64,000 bases of DNA, taken from positions 130,083,820 through 130,147,819 of the forward strand of contig BTPG01000005.1 in NCBI GenBank assembly GCA_036245525.1, read 5' to 3'. The stretch's first letter is position 1; each line of letters begins with the position of its first letter. The translations under genes were made by a program, and so were the position numbers. The notes below the pieces were generated by a model. The model was not told the origin of the DNA. It ran no database searches and saw nothing but the letters and a program-made list of their open reading frames with translations. The stretch is from Semisulcospira habei (lineage: Eukaryota > Mollusca > Gastropoda > Semisulcospiridae). This document shows, piece by piece, positions 11,690-23,135 of the stretch.

Positions 11690-12396
11690 CTCAGGCTTAC
11701 AGGAGGAGATAAAGGGAGATAATCAAAGAGCAGGGTTGTCTGCCCACGCACTCCTTTTTGGTGCCGATGCTATCTGACCCAGTACCAGGTGAACATGTTT
11801 TGTCTGCGAAGGGCAATGATCTTCATGCGCTCATCAACGTCAGCTTTGGTCCCTACGATGACGACGATGATGATGATGATGTCCACTTGTAATGCGCATT
11901 CACTTTATGCTAGCAGCATACTCAGGGCGCAAAACAAAACAAAACAAAAAAACTCTGGTGCACAGGACATGTGAGATTCTCATGAGGCCATGCACCTGCA
12001 GGTGCGCATGAAAATCTGTGCAGACTGCCCGTCTGTGGCAAGGAACTCTACATTTTCACAGAGACATTACATATGTTGCTCATCACGGTAAGCTAATAGA
12101 TCTGAGAACAAATAATGTGTTCGCGCAACTTTCTCTCTGCTCTCTCTCTCTCTCTGGCGAGGGCAAAACTTCAAATTTCTTCACTTCTGCACTGCACAAA
12201 CGCAGGAGGTTATCAGGAGTTCGCCTTTCAGCTGAGTTCAGTCGTATGGATTAGGGTGGCCACGTGGAGAATGTCTTATGTCAATACAGCTGGCAACACC
12301 CGCCGCACACAATCTGCATCATTCACCACCTCCCTCTACACGGCTCTACCTTGCGCGCTACTATTTTCAGTTCCTCGTCCAAACTCCTCCTACCCT

Positions 12397-12850
12397 GCAA
12401 GAGGCATATGATTCACATGAGTCCCTGCTGTCGCTGGGGCTCATGCGAATCAACGCATCTTGCTGAACAAATCTTGCTTTCAGCTGACTGCATTAAAAAG
12501 TCAAAATGAGGCAGGCGTTCTTCCAACTGCTGAACCTTGGTGGATTACTCAACAGGATGATGTAAACGTGTTCAAACTCTGCACACAAGAGGCATAGATT
12601 CACACGACAACCTGCAGTGGCAGGAGTTCATGAACATCTACGCCTCTAGCAGATTCGCAGACTGGGCTGGCAGGAGGACCACTTTCTCTATATTTAGACA
12701 TGTTTTAAATTTAAACACCACTGTCACAAAAAGTCAAAGGAGTAGGGACGAAGTGAATGGTGCCAATTCTGAACAGCATGAGGCACTGGCTTTCATATCA
12801 TGGCCCCCTGCAGTAGCTGGGGTTATGAGAGTCTGTGCATTTTGCAGGTG
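12397..12850. mobile_element. Cluster of three family B hairpins, last one degenerate
   Basis: Copies at 12397-12463, 12584-12650 and a poor match near 12798-12848. A further degenerate copy lies upstream at about 11965-12035. Confidence 0.72.
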
Positions 12851-13125
12851 GAAGTTAGAACGATGGGCGCTGTTCCAATAGGTCAAATACTGCACTGCCC
12901 TGCGCTCAAGTATCTATTGCCAACGCACCGGAAGCAAGACCGCTATTTTTTCATTCATGCCAATGCTGGCTGTGGGAAAATCTTGCCTGAAATCTGGGTA
13001 TGGAAGAAACCCGAGGTGCAGAGACACCAAGCGATTATCTTACGGACTTGAAATGCACCATGTTATGACTGATGTCCAGAGCATACTTGGAGATCTGAAG
13101 AAAGCGTGTCCTCTTTACCAATGAA

Positions 13126-13340
13126 CCGGGCCCTTCACTGGCGAGAAAAACTGAACACCACCCAGATGCAAGAGGTACAGATCCTCATGAGCCCTGCAAT
13201 TGCGGGGGCTCATGAGGATCTGTGCCTCTTGCTGAAACCATTTCGCTATCATGTTCCTTTGACAGCTGAGGTTCTTTGATGTTTAAATTTACAATATTTC
13301 AAAAACACAATCTGCATCCACCAGCAGTGAAGGGGTCAAT
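13126..13340. mobile_element. Family B element, nearly complete
   Basis: Outer arms CCCTTCACTGGCGAG and CAGCAGTGAAGGGGTCAA with the hairpin at 13168-13232 (GCAAGAGGTACAGATCCTCA and mirror). Lies about 320 bases downstream of NFI exon 2. Confidence 0.88.
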
Positions 13341-13567
13341 TCACTTAATGTAGTCTGAAGTCTGTTTGGGAAATTGAACATACCACTTACCAGGTCAGGC
13401 AAGATGGGTGGCTGTGTGAATGTTGTAGGGGCAAATGCTCAATGATACAAGTTAACTCCTATGAGACATGCTGTAAACAAATATGTGGAGAAAAGCTGTG
13501 TATCTGTGAATGGCACATCTCAAACAAGTTAACATTTTGCTCTTTTATAAATAGTTTTATTGTGTAC

Positions 13568-13652
13568 ACTTTGGCTGTCGGTAGCAGTTTTGTCCCGATG
13601 ATTCCAACAGGAATCATCGCATCTACAACTGCTGCCCACAGCCACAGCGTTG
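13568..13652. mobile_element. Family C hairpin beside an NFI splice donor
   Basis: GGCTGTCGGTAGCAGTTTTG and a diverged mirror around GATGATTCCAACAGGAATCA. It ends about eight bases from the donor of NFI exon 2. Confidence 0.88.
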
Positions 13653-13661
13653 ACAACGCAC

Positions 13662-13817
13662 CTGTAGTTCTTCCTTGACTCTGCGTTCCTCCTCCATGGA
13701 CATGCGTTTCTCATGTTTCTTGAAGTACTTGCGCTTGGCAGCCTGGAGGTTGAACCAAGTATAAGAGAAGGACTTGACATGAGGCAGCAGGGCCTCAATG
13801 AATGGATGAAATTCATC
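13662..13817 (-). CDS. NFI: Nuclear Factor I, DNA-binding domain exon (N-terminal part)
   Basis: NFI proteins are dimeric transcription factors that bind TTGGC-N5-GCCAA sites through an N-terminal MH1-like domain. This 52-codon exon encodes the hallmark start of that domain: [34 protein letters not shown] and [18 protein letters not shown], with the basic run [11 protein letters not shown]. The acceptor is TTTTCAG at 13818 onward and the donor GTGCGT starts at 13661; both boundaries are in phase 0. The AAKRKY and KEELQ variants look closer to invertebrate than vertebrate NFI. A family C hairpin begins only about ten bases inside the following intron. Vertebrates encode this and the next two segments in one exon, so introns have been gained or retained here. 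Confidence 0.93.
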
Positions 13818-14749
13818 CTGAAAACACACAAACATAGTCAACGCTGTTAGTTACATTATTACAAAATGCATGAAGATGTAAAATAAAAGGTCGATGACCA
13901 TGCAAAAATGAATGGCAAAACAAGGCAATAATGGCTGAACTAATTGATGACAGAACTAATTGATGACAGACACATTTTCTGGAATGTGGAAGTTTGAGTC
14001 GTAAGGTTCAAATTACTGACCAGCACACAGTCATACTTATTCTGGGGGTTACTAATACTATGACATTGGTACCAGCTGTTGCACACTGTCCCTTCAATCA
14101 TGCGACTAATAAAGCAACAGACCCAGTATAATAGGAAGTTGTGTGGCACCCCCGTGACCTCTGGGGTTCATCTTTGTGTGAACACTGACCAACATGCTTC
14201 AATTTACACATCAATTCCACTAATATAGGGCTACAGTCATGACCCTCATTGGTTATTGGGCAAACCGTGTCAAACTTGAAAGTGTTATTGGCAGGACAAT
14301 GTCACCATTAAAGTAAATTGTTGCTATTCCAAAAACCTGACAGATACTCAAGTTATTTGCTTCTCTGACTTTAAAGGTATTAAAGTGTATGTATGTGTTT
14401 TGTGTGTAACTGCGAGTGTGTGTGTATTTTGGATTGGGGGGCTGGGGAAGGGGAGAGCAGGCATAATGGTGGCAGGGGTATGCTAATGCCATTTTTTACA
14501 TTTATACAACAGCAAATGACACCTTCACACTTCACATGCCTGAGCTGTGCTTATCACGGATGATGGTAATCAATGACAGATGCAAAATTACATTTAGACA
14601 ATGACACATTTGTATACAATAGTTTTGAGTCATTAAGCCCACAGTAACAGCTGTAACTGAATACATAGTAATAGTATATATAGCATCCATCATAATCATA
14701 TAGACCCTTCAAGCATGTGTGTCGAAATTTGGGAGACAACTTCTTACAG

Positions 14750-14846
14750 ATCAATTATGATAGTTCAGGGGTAGTGGCAGAATAGATTGGTGCCTACAGG
14801 CACCAAGCTATTCTGCCACTACCCTTGTACTCTTGTGGTAGATCCG
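14750..14846. mobile_element. Family A hairpin
   Basis: GTAGTGGCAGAATAGATTGG pairs with CCAAGCTATTCTGCCACTAC; flanks diverged. Confidence 0.87.
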
Positions 14847-15519
14847 TATCTTGGTTCATGTTCAAGGGCTTAATGCGTAAACCAGCTGCCATACCTACAA
14901 CTAGTACAACCGCTGACAACATGTGCCAGGATCTCTGTACAGTACAGGCAGGAACATACTTCATCAGGCAAGCTAAAAACAGACCTGGCATCTCAAACCC
15001 CCGCTTACAAAACTAAACAAGTACCAACGTTTCCTCCAGACACTGGAACAGTAATACTGAATAACGCACTGCTTCTCCATGAAATGAAACGCGGCAACTC
15101 GTCAGTGAACGCCTGCATCCATTTACATGAAGCGCAGTAAGGTGTATGCCTCTCGTTGGTCCCACTTAGAAGTTACAACTTTGATGATTGTATGTGGAAT
15201 CATTTACAACTAGGCCTAATTATGACTTTCACAACTCTGACTGCTGAAGCTCGCATTGCTAGCGCCAACCAAATAAGATCCTCCATCTATAACCAACTCG
15301 ATCCTTGCGGTCTAAGTACATGTACTATTTACAACCTCACAGTGACACCTGTACAATTTTTTAAATACTAAAAATAATTACGAGAGCACAGCTGTTAACT
15401 GTATTCACAACTGTCAGCAATGAAGTCTGAAAACCCAGAACAAGGAACAGTTTTGTTCCCGGTTTTACTCTTTCAAAGAGCACTGCAAACTCACAAGCCC
15501 TGACATGCTATATGGATTT

Positions 15520-15600
15520 TGACCCATATAGTTCAAGGGTGGTGTCAGAACAGCTTGGCGCCAAGCTATTCTGCCATCACTCTTGAATTTTCATGGTCAA
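15520..15600. mobile_element. Family A hairpin lacking the usual loop
   Basis: CAGCTTGGCGCCAAGCTATT: the arms meet at GGCGCC with no spacer. Confidence 0.85.
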
Positions 15601-16039
15601 TCTGTGCTGGTTAATCTGTCACAAATGTGATGTTGACCTCAAAATATCTTCTTTCTTTTTTTAAAGGGGGAACAAAAGGCCGGAGTAATGAGTTAACAAT
15701 GATTAGCCTGGATCAAGCACTGCCAGTGACTGAGCTATCATGATAGATCCCCCACTCTCGCACTAACAAAAAACGAAAGAGTAAGCACACAATTTTAATC
15801 GGACCTCGCTAAGACAGGACTACAGTGCCACATGTTCAGTGAAGCGCAAAGCTGTTGACGGCCGCCGCCAGGCCGAAAAAAATGCGCACACATAGCTTAA
15901 CCTCGACTTCTTTGATCACGGCGCTTCGTCCTGACTGAAACAGGTCTTAGACGTTAGACGAAACCCCTGAAATCGCCTTCACCTGAGGAACAGTCATATA
16001 CAGTGCATTTCCGACAGTGTGTTCCTTGCAAGGACCCCA

Positions 16040-16223
16040 TGAACCGCATGAGAATGTAAGGGTTCATAAAGATTTCCGCCTCTTGCTGACGCGTAAGGTT
16101 CACAGGCTCCAAGCCTGATACCGCTAATCCGCAATAGAGTGAGCTAGATCCGAGCCAGCAAGAGGCGTAGATTTTCATGAGCGCCTGCATCCGCAGGGGC
16201 TCATGAGAATCCACGCCTCTTGC
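16040..16223. mobile_element. Two family B hairpins
   Basis: A degenerate one at about 16040-16090 and a good one at 16158-16223 (GCAAGAGGCGTAGATTTTCA and mirror). Confidence 0.83.
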
Positions 16224-16816
16224 AGACGAAAGACTTTAATTTAGGAGGCACTCTGATGCAGAGCGGCCGCCTGCACTTTCGTGTACCTGGCATACCAAGT
16301 CACAGAGCTAGCCCGCGACGGAAGTGCCTGCAAACGTCTGTAATTTACATCTATGATATGTCTGGGTACCCCTGCTCCTAGTCCCCCTACGCGATATCAA
16401 CTAACAAGCACTGAACATGCCCCATACGCCAAAAACCTAGACTTTCCTTCCTTAGAGGTAAATGATGCCATAGCCTATTGGCGAGTACTCGAATATAAGA
16501 TGTATTTTGCAGTCATTGACGCGGAAACCTAACTCGGCAACTTCGGGGTGCTTCTGTGGAAAACTGATCGGCCACAAAGGGCAGTATCTGATTAGCTTGA
16601 AGGCTATTAACAGCCGACCCATCTCCCACTACAAGTACGCTCGCTATTTTTTTTAATGCCATTTGATCCATCAGTACTGGGCACCGATTGCTAAAATTCG
16701 CTGATACAGCGGTTTATCAAAGTGGTCTTGCCTCAACGGAGACTTTTTACCCTTCTTTTCCCAGTCAACGTCAGCAAGCACACGCACCAGAGGTTTTCCA
16801 CTGCCTTGTGAGTGTA

Positions 16817-17381
16817 GATAGGTACAGCAACATCCGCAATGGCCAGGCTGGACAGGATATGGCGAAGTAACTCCATCAGCTTCACCATCAAGTACAGGCT
16901 TTACAAGTCCCTCGTAGTGTCTATTCTACTCTACGGCTGTGAGACTTGGACACTGCTTGCAGACTCAGAAAAGAAAATCCAGGCCTTTGAGAACAAGTGC
17001 CTGAGGAAGTTGCTCCGCATCTCGTACCGCGAGCACAAGACCAACGAATATGTACGGAGCATCGTCACTTCCCTGGTGGGCCCACATGAACCCCTTCTGG
17101 CAACCGTGAAACGGCGCAAGCTTGCTTGGTTTGGCCACGTGACCCGACACAACACCTTGTCCAAGACTATCCTCCAAGGCACTCTCGAAGGAAGTAGTCG
17201 TCGGCGAGGTCGTCAGAGAAAGAGTTGGGTCGCAAACATAAAAGAATGGACCGAACTCGAGATGCCAGACTTGCTTGCCACCGCCCAAAATAGAACTCAG
17301 TGGAGAGCACTGTCTGTTGCTGCTGCCTTTCAGTCCCCCCAACGCCCAGTTCGGGCAAGGGACTGATGATGATGATGATGA
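16817..17381 (+). mobile_element. 5'-truncated LINE (RTE-like) 3' end
   Basis: The open frame at 16821-17366 encodes only the C-terminal end of a retrotransposon polyprotein: MARLDRIWRSNSISF, YRLYKSLVVSILLYGCETW, CLRKLLRISYREHKTN, LAWFGHVTRHNTLSKTILQG and RRGRQRKSWV, finishing QRPVRARD stop. The 3' tail is a (GAT)n run. A perfect 10-bp duplication TGTGAGTGTA at 16807-16816 and 17382-17391 marks the insertion. The reverse transcriptase core is missing, so the copy is dead on arrival. The frame itself is intact, which suggests a recent insertion. Confidence 0.92.
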
Positions 17382-17665
17382 TGTGAGTGTAACCGATGAA
17401 ACTCTCCTGCGTAACAAGGACTCAGAAAAGAACAGCAGAAATATCTTTCATTTCATTATACTCAAATTTGATAATTTAAGTTAGCTCTATTGTCCAGCAT
17501 CATTGTTAGAGATCCTGGGAACATTTCCAAAAGACATTGCGAACTATTACCCGTTACTGCCTGGTATAGGTCGCGTTACGGGCGAGCGTGTGACATTATT
17601 CTTAAAGTGCTGCATCCTGATGCAGCATGAAGTCCTGTATTCTTATGCAGCACGTCTCGAATGTG

Positions 17666-17891
17666 TTAACCCTTATCATTCGGAATACACCAGACTGTGA
17701 AATGTTTGACTAAAATAGTTCAAGGGTAGTGCCAGAATAGCTTGGCGCCTCTAGGCGCCAAGCTATTCTGGCACAACCCTTGAACTAAAGCCATTGGTCT
17801 GTACCTTATCTGTAAGCACTATAATGTAGCTTGCATATGTAGCAGTGTACAAATCTGAAGCTTTTAACCTCAGTATGATGATATGGGTTAA
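17666..17891. mobile_element. Family A (A3) TTAA element, inverted relative to 8963-9194
   Basis: TTAACCCTTATCATTCGGAA at the left, GATGATATGGGTTAA at the right, with a near-perfect hairpin at 17712-17790. Confidence 0.92.
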
Positions 17892-18000
17892 TCCCTGGTG
17901 CACACAGCCACCGTTGACCACAAGTACGAGTTGACTGATGATCAGCGCCACCGAACTACCGGAGATGGGTAGCTCATATCTAAACCCGTTTTTGTTTAGA

Positions 18001-18074
18001 TTAACCCCTTCACTGCCACTGACGATAGATTCACCAAAAAGGATGTGCAACTACCCGTCTTTTCTGCTGAAATG
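18001..18074. mobile_element. Family D element, right end missing
   Basis: TTAACCCCTTCACTGCCACTG, then TACCCGTCTTTTCTGCTGAA. Confidence 0.75.
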
Positions 18075-18159
18075 GTGTCGTAACCCATTAAATCCTTAGG
18101 ATGCATTTTTCACATGTGTGAGCGTCCTATGAAGACTACATTTCAGTTTAGGAGACAGA

Positions 18160-18252
18160 CTGACCATGATAGTTCAAGGGTGGTGCCAGGACAGTTTGGC
18201 GCCTACAGTTGCCAACCTGTCCTGGCATCACCCTTGAACTATCATGGTCAAA
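18160..18252. mobile_element. Family A hairpin
   Basis: GGTGGTGCCAGGACAGTTTG pairs with the mirror across GCCTACAGTTGCC; GACCATGATAG at both outer ends. Confidence 0.88.
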
Positions 18253-18569
18253 TCAATCTCATTTTAGGGTGTATCATGAATTTTAAGTAGAAGTCAATGA
18301 CATCTAAGGCCTCCGACAACTTCGTGCCCGTAGCAGGATATCAATCTATCTCCCACAGCAGACGCTGAGTGTGGAAGAGGTACACATAAGACAGCCCGCC
18401 TTCATGTCTTGTGGGCCCTTGCTTTCCTTGTGAAAGAAGCGTGACCCACAATAATGAGAAACTTATCTGCTGCATTATAGCAGATCAACTCGGACAGGAA
18501 ATTATTCAGCCGCATCTTGCATCCAGGCCAGTCCAAGCAGCCCGTAAGCTAGCAAGATATATGTTTAAC

Positions 18570-18761
18570 AGTAGAACCTGCTTTGAGCAACCACCCTTTT
18601 CTGCGAGAAAATAGTGGTCTTAAAAAACAGGTGCTCTCTCTTGAGTGTCACCTGTCATTAAAGACCATCACTTATGCGTACAGAGCCTGCAATATGGTGG
18701 TCTTTATTAATGACAGGTGATGTCTCGTAACAGTGGTCGCCCGAAACAGGTTCTGCTGTGC
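18570..18761. mobile_element. Family G repeat, uninterrupted
   Basis: AGAACCTGCTTTGAGCAACC to CCGAAACAGGTTCTGCTG. Inner ACCTGTCATTAAAGACCATC pairs with TGGTCTTTATTAATGACAGG. Confidence 0.82.
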
Positions 18762-18966
18762 GACATGACCTCTTTACTCATAATTACTGGCATTGCCAAC
18801 AGCATGAGACGGTTCGACCATAACAGATCAAGGACAATGCCTGATTGAGGCAATCAGGTGTTACCTACGTCAGCAAAGCTTCTTCACCTTGCGCGCGGCG
18901 CACATCGTAGGATATGGTTCTAGCCTGTAAACAGTTTGTCAAGAGTGCAAATAAAAGCGTCATTTT

Positions 18967-19073
18967 ATGATCTGTGATTCTGGGCCGTACGGCCTCAGAT
19001 CGTAAGGTCCAAAATCACAGACCAACACGCACAAACAGGACGAAACGCACCGACGGACTGTTCACCACATGCT
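18967..19073. repeat. Family E hairpin plus first copy of an 80-bp direct repeat
   Basis: Hairpin: TGATCTGTGATTCTGGGCC against GTCCAAAATCACAGACC. The stretch 18994-19073 recurs without visible change at 19518-19597. Confidence 0.88.
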
Positions 19074-19517
19074 CTATCAACATCCATCGACGGTTCGGAC
19101 TGTACGCTTTATGCACACATGTACTGTACGAATGATGTATACATGTGTGTGTACCACACATGTACAGTACTGTACGTAATGATGTATACATGTATGTATG
19201 TGTACACGTGTGCAACAGCTCGCCCACTTACATAACACATTGTGCAGACGCTGACGCGAAAGTCATGATGACCTGACGTTTCCCTCCCTTCTGCAAGTTC
19301 TCATGTAGAGATGTAGACGCATTATTTATCCAAACGCGCGTATATGCATCGACATCCCCGGAGCAAATCGAACAAACTGCTGTGTCAATGAACGAATCAT
19401 CTGTCCATTCAGACATCGACTGACCGCCGATACGTGACTTTGATACAGAGTTCAAATTACTAAATGCATATTGGTGTACATGAATCAATACATGCAGTCC
19501 AGTCAATAATAATTTTA

Positions 19518-19597
19518 CTCAGATCGTAAGGTCCAAAATCACAGACCAACACGCACAAACAGGACGAAACGCACCGACGGACTGTTCACCACATGCT
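19518..19597. repeat. Second copy of an 80-bp direct repeat
   Basis: Starts CTCAGATCGTAAGGTCC and ends GTTCACCACATGCT, matching 18994-19073; includes one arm of family E. Confidence 0.95.
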
Positions 19598-19628
19598 ACT
19601 GAGGATATCGATCGGCTGAAAAGACGCG

Positions 19629-19735
19629 TACCTTGACTGCTGCTGACGAAACCGTTCGGCGGAAAAGACGCGTAACTACACGTCTTTTCCACAGGTCGGT
19701 ATCGTCAGTTGCACTTGCAGTCAAGGGGTTTAACT
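19629..19735. mobile_element. Family D element
   Basis: CTTGACTGCTGCTGACGAAA to CTTGCAGTCAAGGGGTTTAA; inner arms GGAAAAGACGCG and CGTCTTTTCC. Confidence 0.85.
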
Positions 19736-19887
19736 CATTCAGCCCGACACACGTATTTCCCAAATTTTGGAGGCATCATCTAACGACGATGCACCTGTTG
19801 AAGGAGATGGTCGACCCATCTCCTGCTGTAGTGCGTCAGGGCTGAATGGGCTAACATGAATATTAAACCTGAGATCTTGCAATATTA

Positions 19888-19999
<112 letters not shown>

Positions 20000-20360
20000 T
20001 GAGCATCTATGCGCACTACTAAAGAGCTGGACTGACCCTGGCCATGACGGATGAGCCCCTGATAAAGGAATGTGTAAACTAAGCAGTATGCCAGTCTGTC
20101 TTCAAAAAAACTTTTAATCTGCAAGAACCAACCGTTTCTTGTGTGAGCCCACAAAGCCATGAACATGTACACCTCTTGCTGCAGCGCTAAGAAACTTTTG
20201 TTCTGTTTTGCGTTCTTGTTCCAGCACGTTTTCTTTTTTTTTTTCCATCATGGTTAGTTCTTTTCCTGCGTCTTACACATTCAGCTGCCAGTGGATGCAA
20301 AATAATGTCTTTGACAGGAGGGCGAATTCAACACTGACTAATACCAACAATGTGTAGTCA

Positions 20361-20426
20361 GCAAGAGGCAAAGAGCCTCATGAGCCTCCGCAGATGTGGG
20401 GGCTCGTGGGGTTCTTCGCCTCTTGC
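20361..20426. mobile_element. Family B hairpin
   Basis: GCAAGAGGCAAAGAGCCTCA and mirror. Confidence 0.87.
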
Positions 20427-20843
20427 AGTTGGGGATGGCGTTCGCATTTTTTTCTGGCGGCAGCGAATGGGGTAACGCCCGGCGGCGGAGATGGACTGGG
20501 ACTACGTCCACGACTGGTATTTATACCAATACCCTGAGGAAGATGCGTTAGTGTAAGCTTGATGAATTACCCCCGTGGGTAACATGCTTAGACCTGAGCG
20601 CACATGCCGTCATTAGGACAATAAATATTTTAATTTAAAGCCGTCACGAGTACAGCGTGGAAGCAATAGTGGTCTGCGGTGAGAGGGCGATACCAAGGCA
20701 ATTATGGACTACAGCCGGACAACTGAATGCTGGACTGGCGGGAGGTATTGTTTGACTTTCCGCGTCATTTGCGCATTGTCTGATTCAACAAGCCCTCACG
20801 AACGTACCCTTCTTGTCCCATCACTACTATGTCTGTAATGAAT

Positions 20844-21075
20844 TAACCCATTCGGCGCTGCCATTTGACGCAGTTTCTGCAAAACTTCATCAGTGAATTC
20901 AACACCAAAAAGCTGCATCCGCGGACGTCCCAGGAACATGGATTCAAACTCATCAAAGTGGTGTCAGCAAGAGACATAGATCCACATGAGCCCCCGCAAC
21001 TGCGGGGGCTCATGTGCATCTATGCCTCTTGCGGTTGACCCGAGCTAGTTTTTTCTCGGAAGGCAAGGGGTTAAA
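20844..21075. mobile_element. Family B element, nearly complete
   Basis: Starts TTAACCCATTCGGCGCTGCC and ends GGCAAGGGGTTAA; hairpin 20967-21032 (GCAAGAGACATAGATCCACA and mirror). Confidence 0.87.
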
Positions 21076-21490
21076 AGCTGTCTCCATTTCTTGTCCTTAC
21101 TTTTGTCATTGCGGCCGGATTTATAGCGCGGCATGCTGGAAAACACGTTTCGGCAGCGCACTCCACTAATTTGTGATCAGGGATGGTCGCCTAAAAAAAA
21201 ACATCCTTCCAAAAACACATGTATTTCATCGCCAGCAAGCGCAGAAAAACAAATCAGCTGAGGTGTCCGAGACATTGTGTGAAACCCTTTTATCTTCGAT
21301 AGACACAGATCCTCATAACCCATCACGCATGTGGCTAAATAAGAAAAAAAAAAAGCGATATACGCCAGAAGATGACAATTTGAAACAAGTATCAATCGCC
21401 ACTCACTGAAATTGTACACCTGTCCTTTCATTAGTACCTCTATAAAGAGTGTCAACTAGAGACGCAGATCCACTTCCAAAGCCTTGCACG

Positions 21491-21664
21491 TACAGCAGAA
21501 CTTGTTTTGTGCAACCAACCTGTTCGTAAGACAAAAAGGCGGTCTTAATTGACAGGTGCTCGAGTGTTCTCCCAAAGTCTTCAAGGGCAGACCGTGTCAC
21601 TATGGACCATCATTTAGGTAGATTTCTTATACGAGTGGTCGCTCAAAACAGATTCTGCTGTACA
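21491..21664. mobile_element. Family G repeat
   Basis: ACAGCAGAACTTGTTTTGTG to GCTCAAAACAGATTCTGCTG, imperfect inverted ends. Confidence 0.8.
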
Positions 21665-21780
21665 GACGATCATAAACATGACTAATTCGGCTTTACAAGT
21701 GAAAAGGCTACGGTGGAGTTTTCAAAGTAAGACCAAAAGCATGTCTGCCCAATTCTCTTAACCACCTCTCCATATAATCA

Positions 21781-21826
21781 TTAACCCTTTGGCTGTCGGT
21801 AGCGCTACCAACAGCCAAAGGGTTAA
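21781..21826. mobile_element. Minimal family C palindrome (46 bp)
   Basis: TTAACCCTTTGGCTGTCGGT, AGCGCT, then the mirror ending CAAAGGGTTAA. The whole inner hairpin of other copies is missing. Confidence 0.92.
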
Positions 21827-21922
21827 TAGACCTGCATGGGGCACACCTTCTCATGAACCTCTCGGTACAACATAAATAATCTATCGCTGACCAGTACATA
21901 TCAGAGCCGTGTCAAGCATGGG

Positions 21923-21988
21923 TGCTGGTCTGCAAATTTGGACCTTACGCCTGGAAGCCGTAAGGTCCAAAATCACAGACAAGCATCA
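21923..21988. repeat. Family E hairpin
   Basis: TGCTGGTCTGCAAATTTGGA against GTCCAAAATCACAGACAAGC, with TTACG/CGTAA inside. Confidence 0.87.
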
Positions 21989-22786
21989 GGCTCTCTCGTT
22001 GAATTCTCCACTCCTCCGACGGCGTGTCGACAGGGAGGGGGGGGGGGGGGGGGTAGGTCTCCGATTGAAGTGAAGTGTCAGTCGCATCCCAACCATGGAC
22101 CTCCCACAGCTGGGAATGTCGGCCTGTGTGACAATCAACACAGAAGAGAAACAATATTTTCTTCTCATCGCCGGCGCTGCCCCCTTTGTTTGCCGGGCCT
22201 GTGTATGGACTCGTCAGCACAGAACCAACTGGGAGGGCACCGAGATGCCCCCCCCCCCCCCTCCCCCTCTATTTTTTTTCCTCCGATGAAAGATGCCTGT
22301 TCAATTAGGTCTTCTGGTCATGCTCGCCTTATCCTCACCACGTGAAGAGGCCGACTTTAAATAATGTTGATTCGGTTTTCATGCAAAATATTGATTTTTC
22401 TGAACATGCAGGTTCAAACTTTTTCACCCTAAGTGACACTAAATTATAATGTTCACTGTCGTACATTTGATTCCCCACAAGGAATACTAAAGTAATGAAA
22501 GCGAGGGAACTGAATTTGAGTTAGGCCCTACGCCAACCCCCCCCCCCCCCCCCCCCCAATCATAGATCTATGGTATAAACCCATGGAATCGTGTGCATGA
22601 AATACACAGAGCACGACAAGAATGCAAACGTGTGCTGAGAGATGGCAACTCACTGCGTTCACTGCACACACATGTAAGTTCTAAGATTCTACAGCACCAA
22701 TAAACTATCGTTAAAAAAAAAAGAAGTTTATTCGCGCCTCACGACCCTCTCCGTGAAACCAAATGCACTGACGCAAACAGATCACA

Positions 22787-22850
22787 AAAGGCACAGATCT
22801 TCATAAACCCCCGCAGAATGCAGGGGCTTATGAGGATCTTTGCCTCTTGC
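22787..22850. mobile_element. Family B hairpin
   Basis: AAAGGCACAGATCTTCATAA and TTATGAGGATCTTTGCCTC. Confidence 0.82.
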
Positions 22851-23135
22851 AGATGGGCAACGGTGTGTGCTTCCCCCCGAAGTGTAAAAATCGCTGAGCC
22901 AGCAACAATGCAGGCGAGTTGCTTCCTGCTTTGGCCGTCCACAGATCAATACGCGCACGTACTGCTGATTAGGCAGGTCTCGCCTTGCTGAGCACAACAC
23001 CCTTCATTCGTCCTGCGCTGCGAACAACACCCTTCAGTCGCGCTCATCAACGGGCCCCACGTCGACTGACGATCCGGCATTGTCCAAGTTAAAGCGACCC
23101 ATCCCAGGCATTTACAAGTTAATATACTGACGAGC

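Noticed and set aside
16839..17366. Independent host gene for a 175-residue protein
   Set aside because: The translation is the C-terminus of a non-LTR retrotransposon protein, with (GAT)n tail and target duplication.
21938..22345. 135-codon open frame on the plus strand
   Set aside because: It spans a family E hairpin and G and C homopolymer runs, with no recognisable domain.
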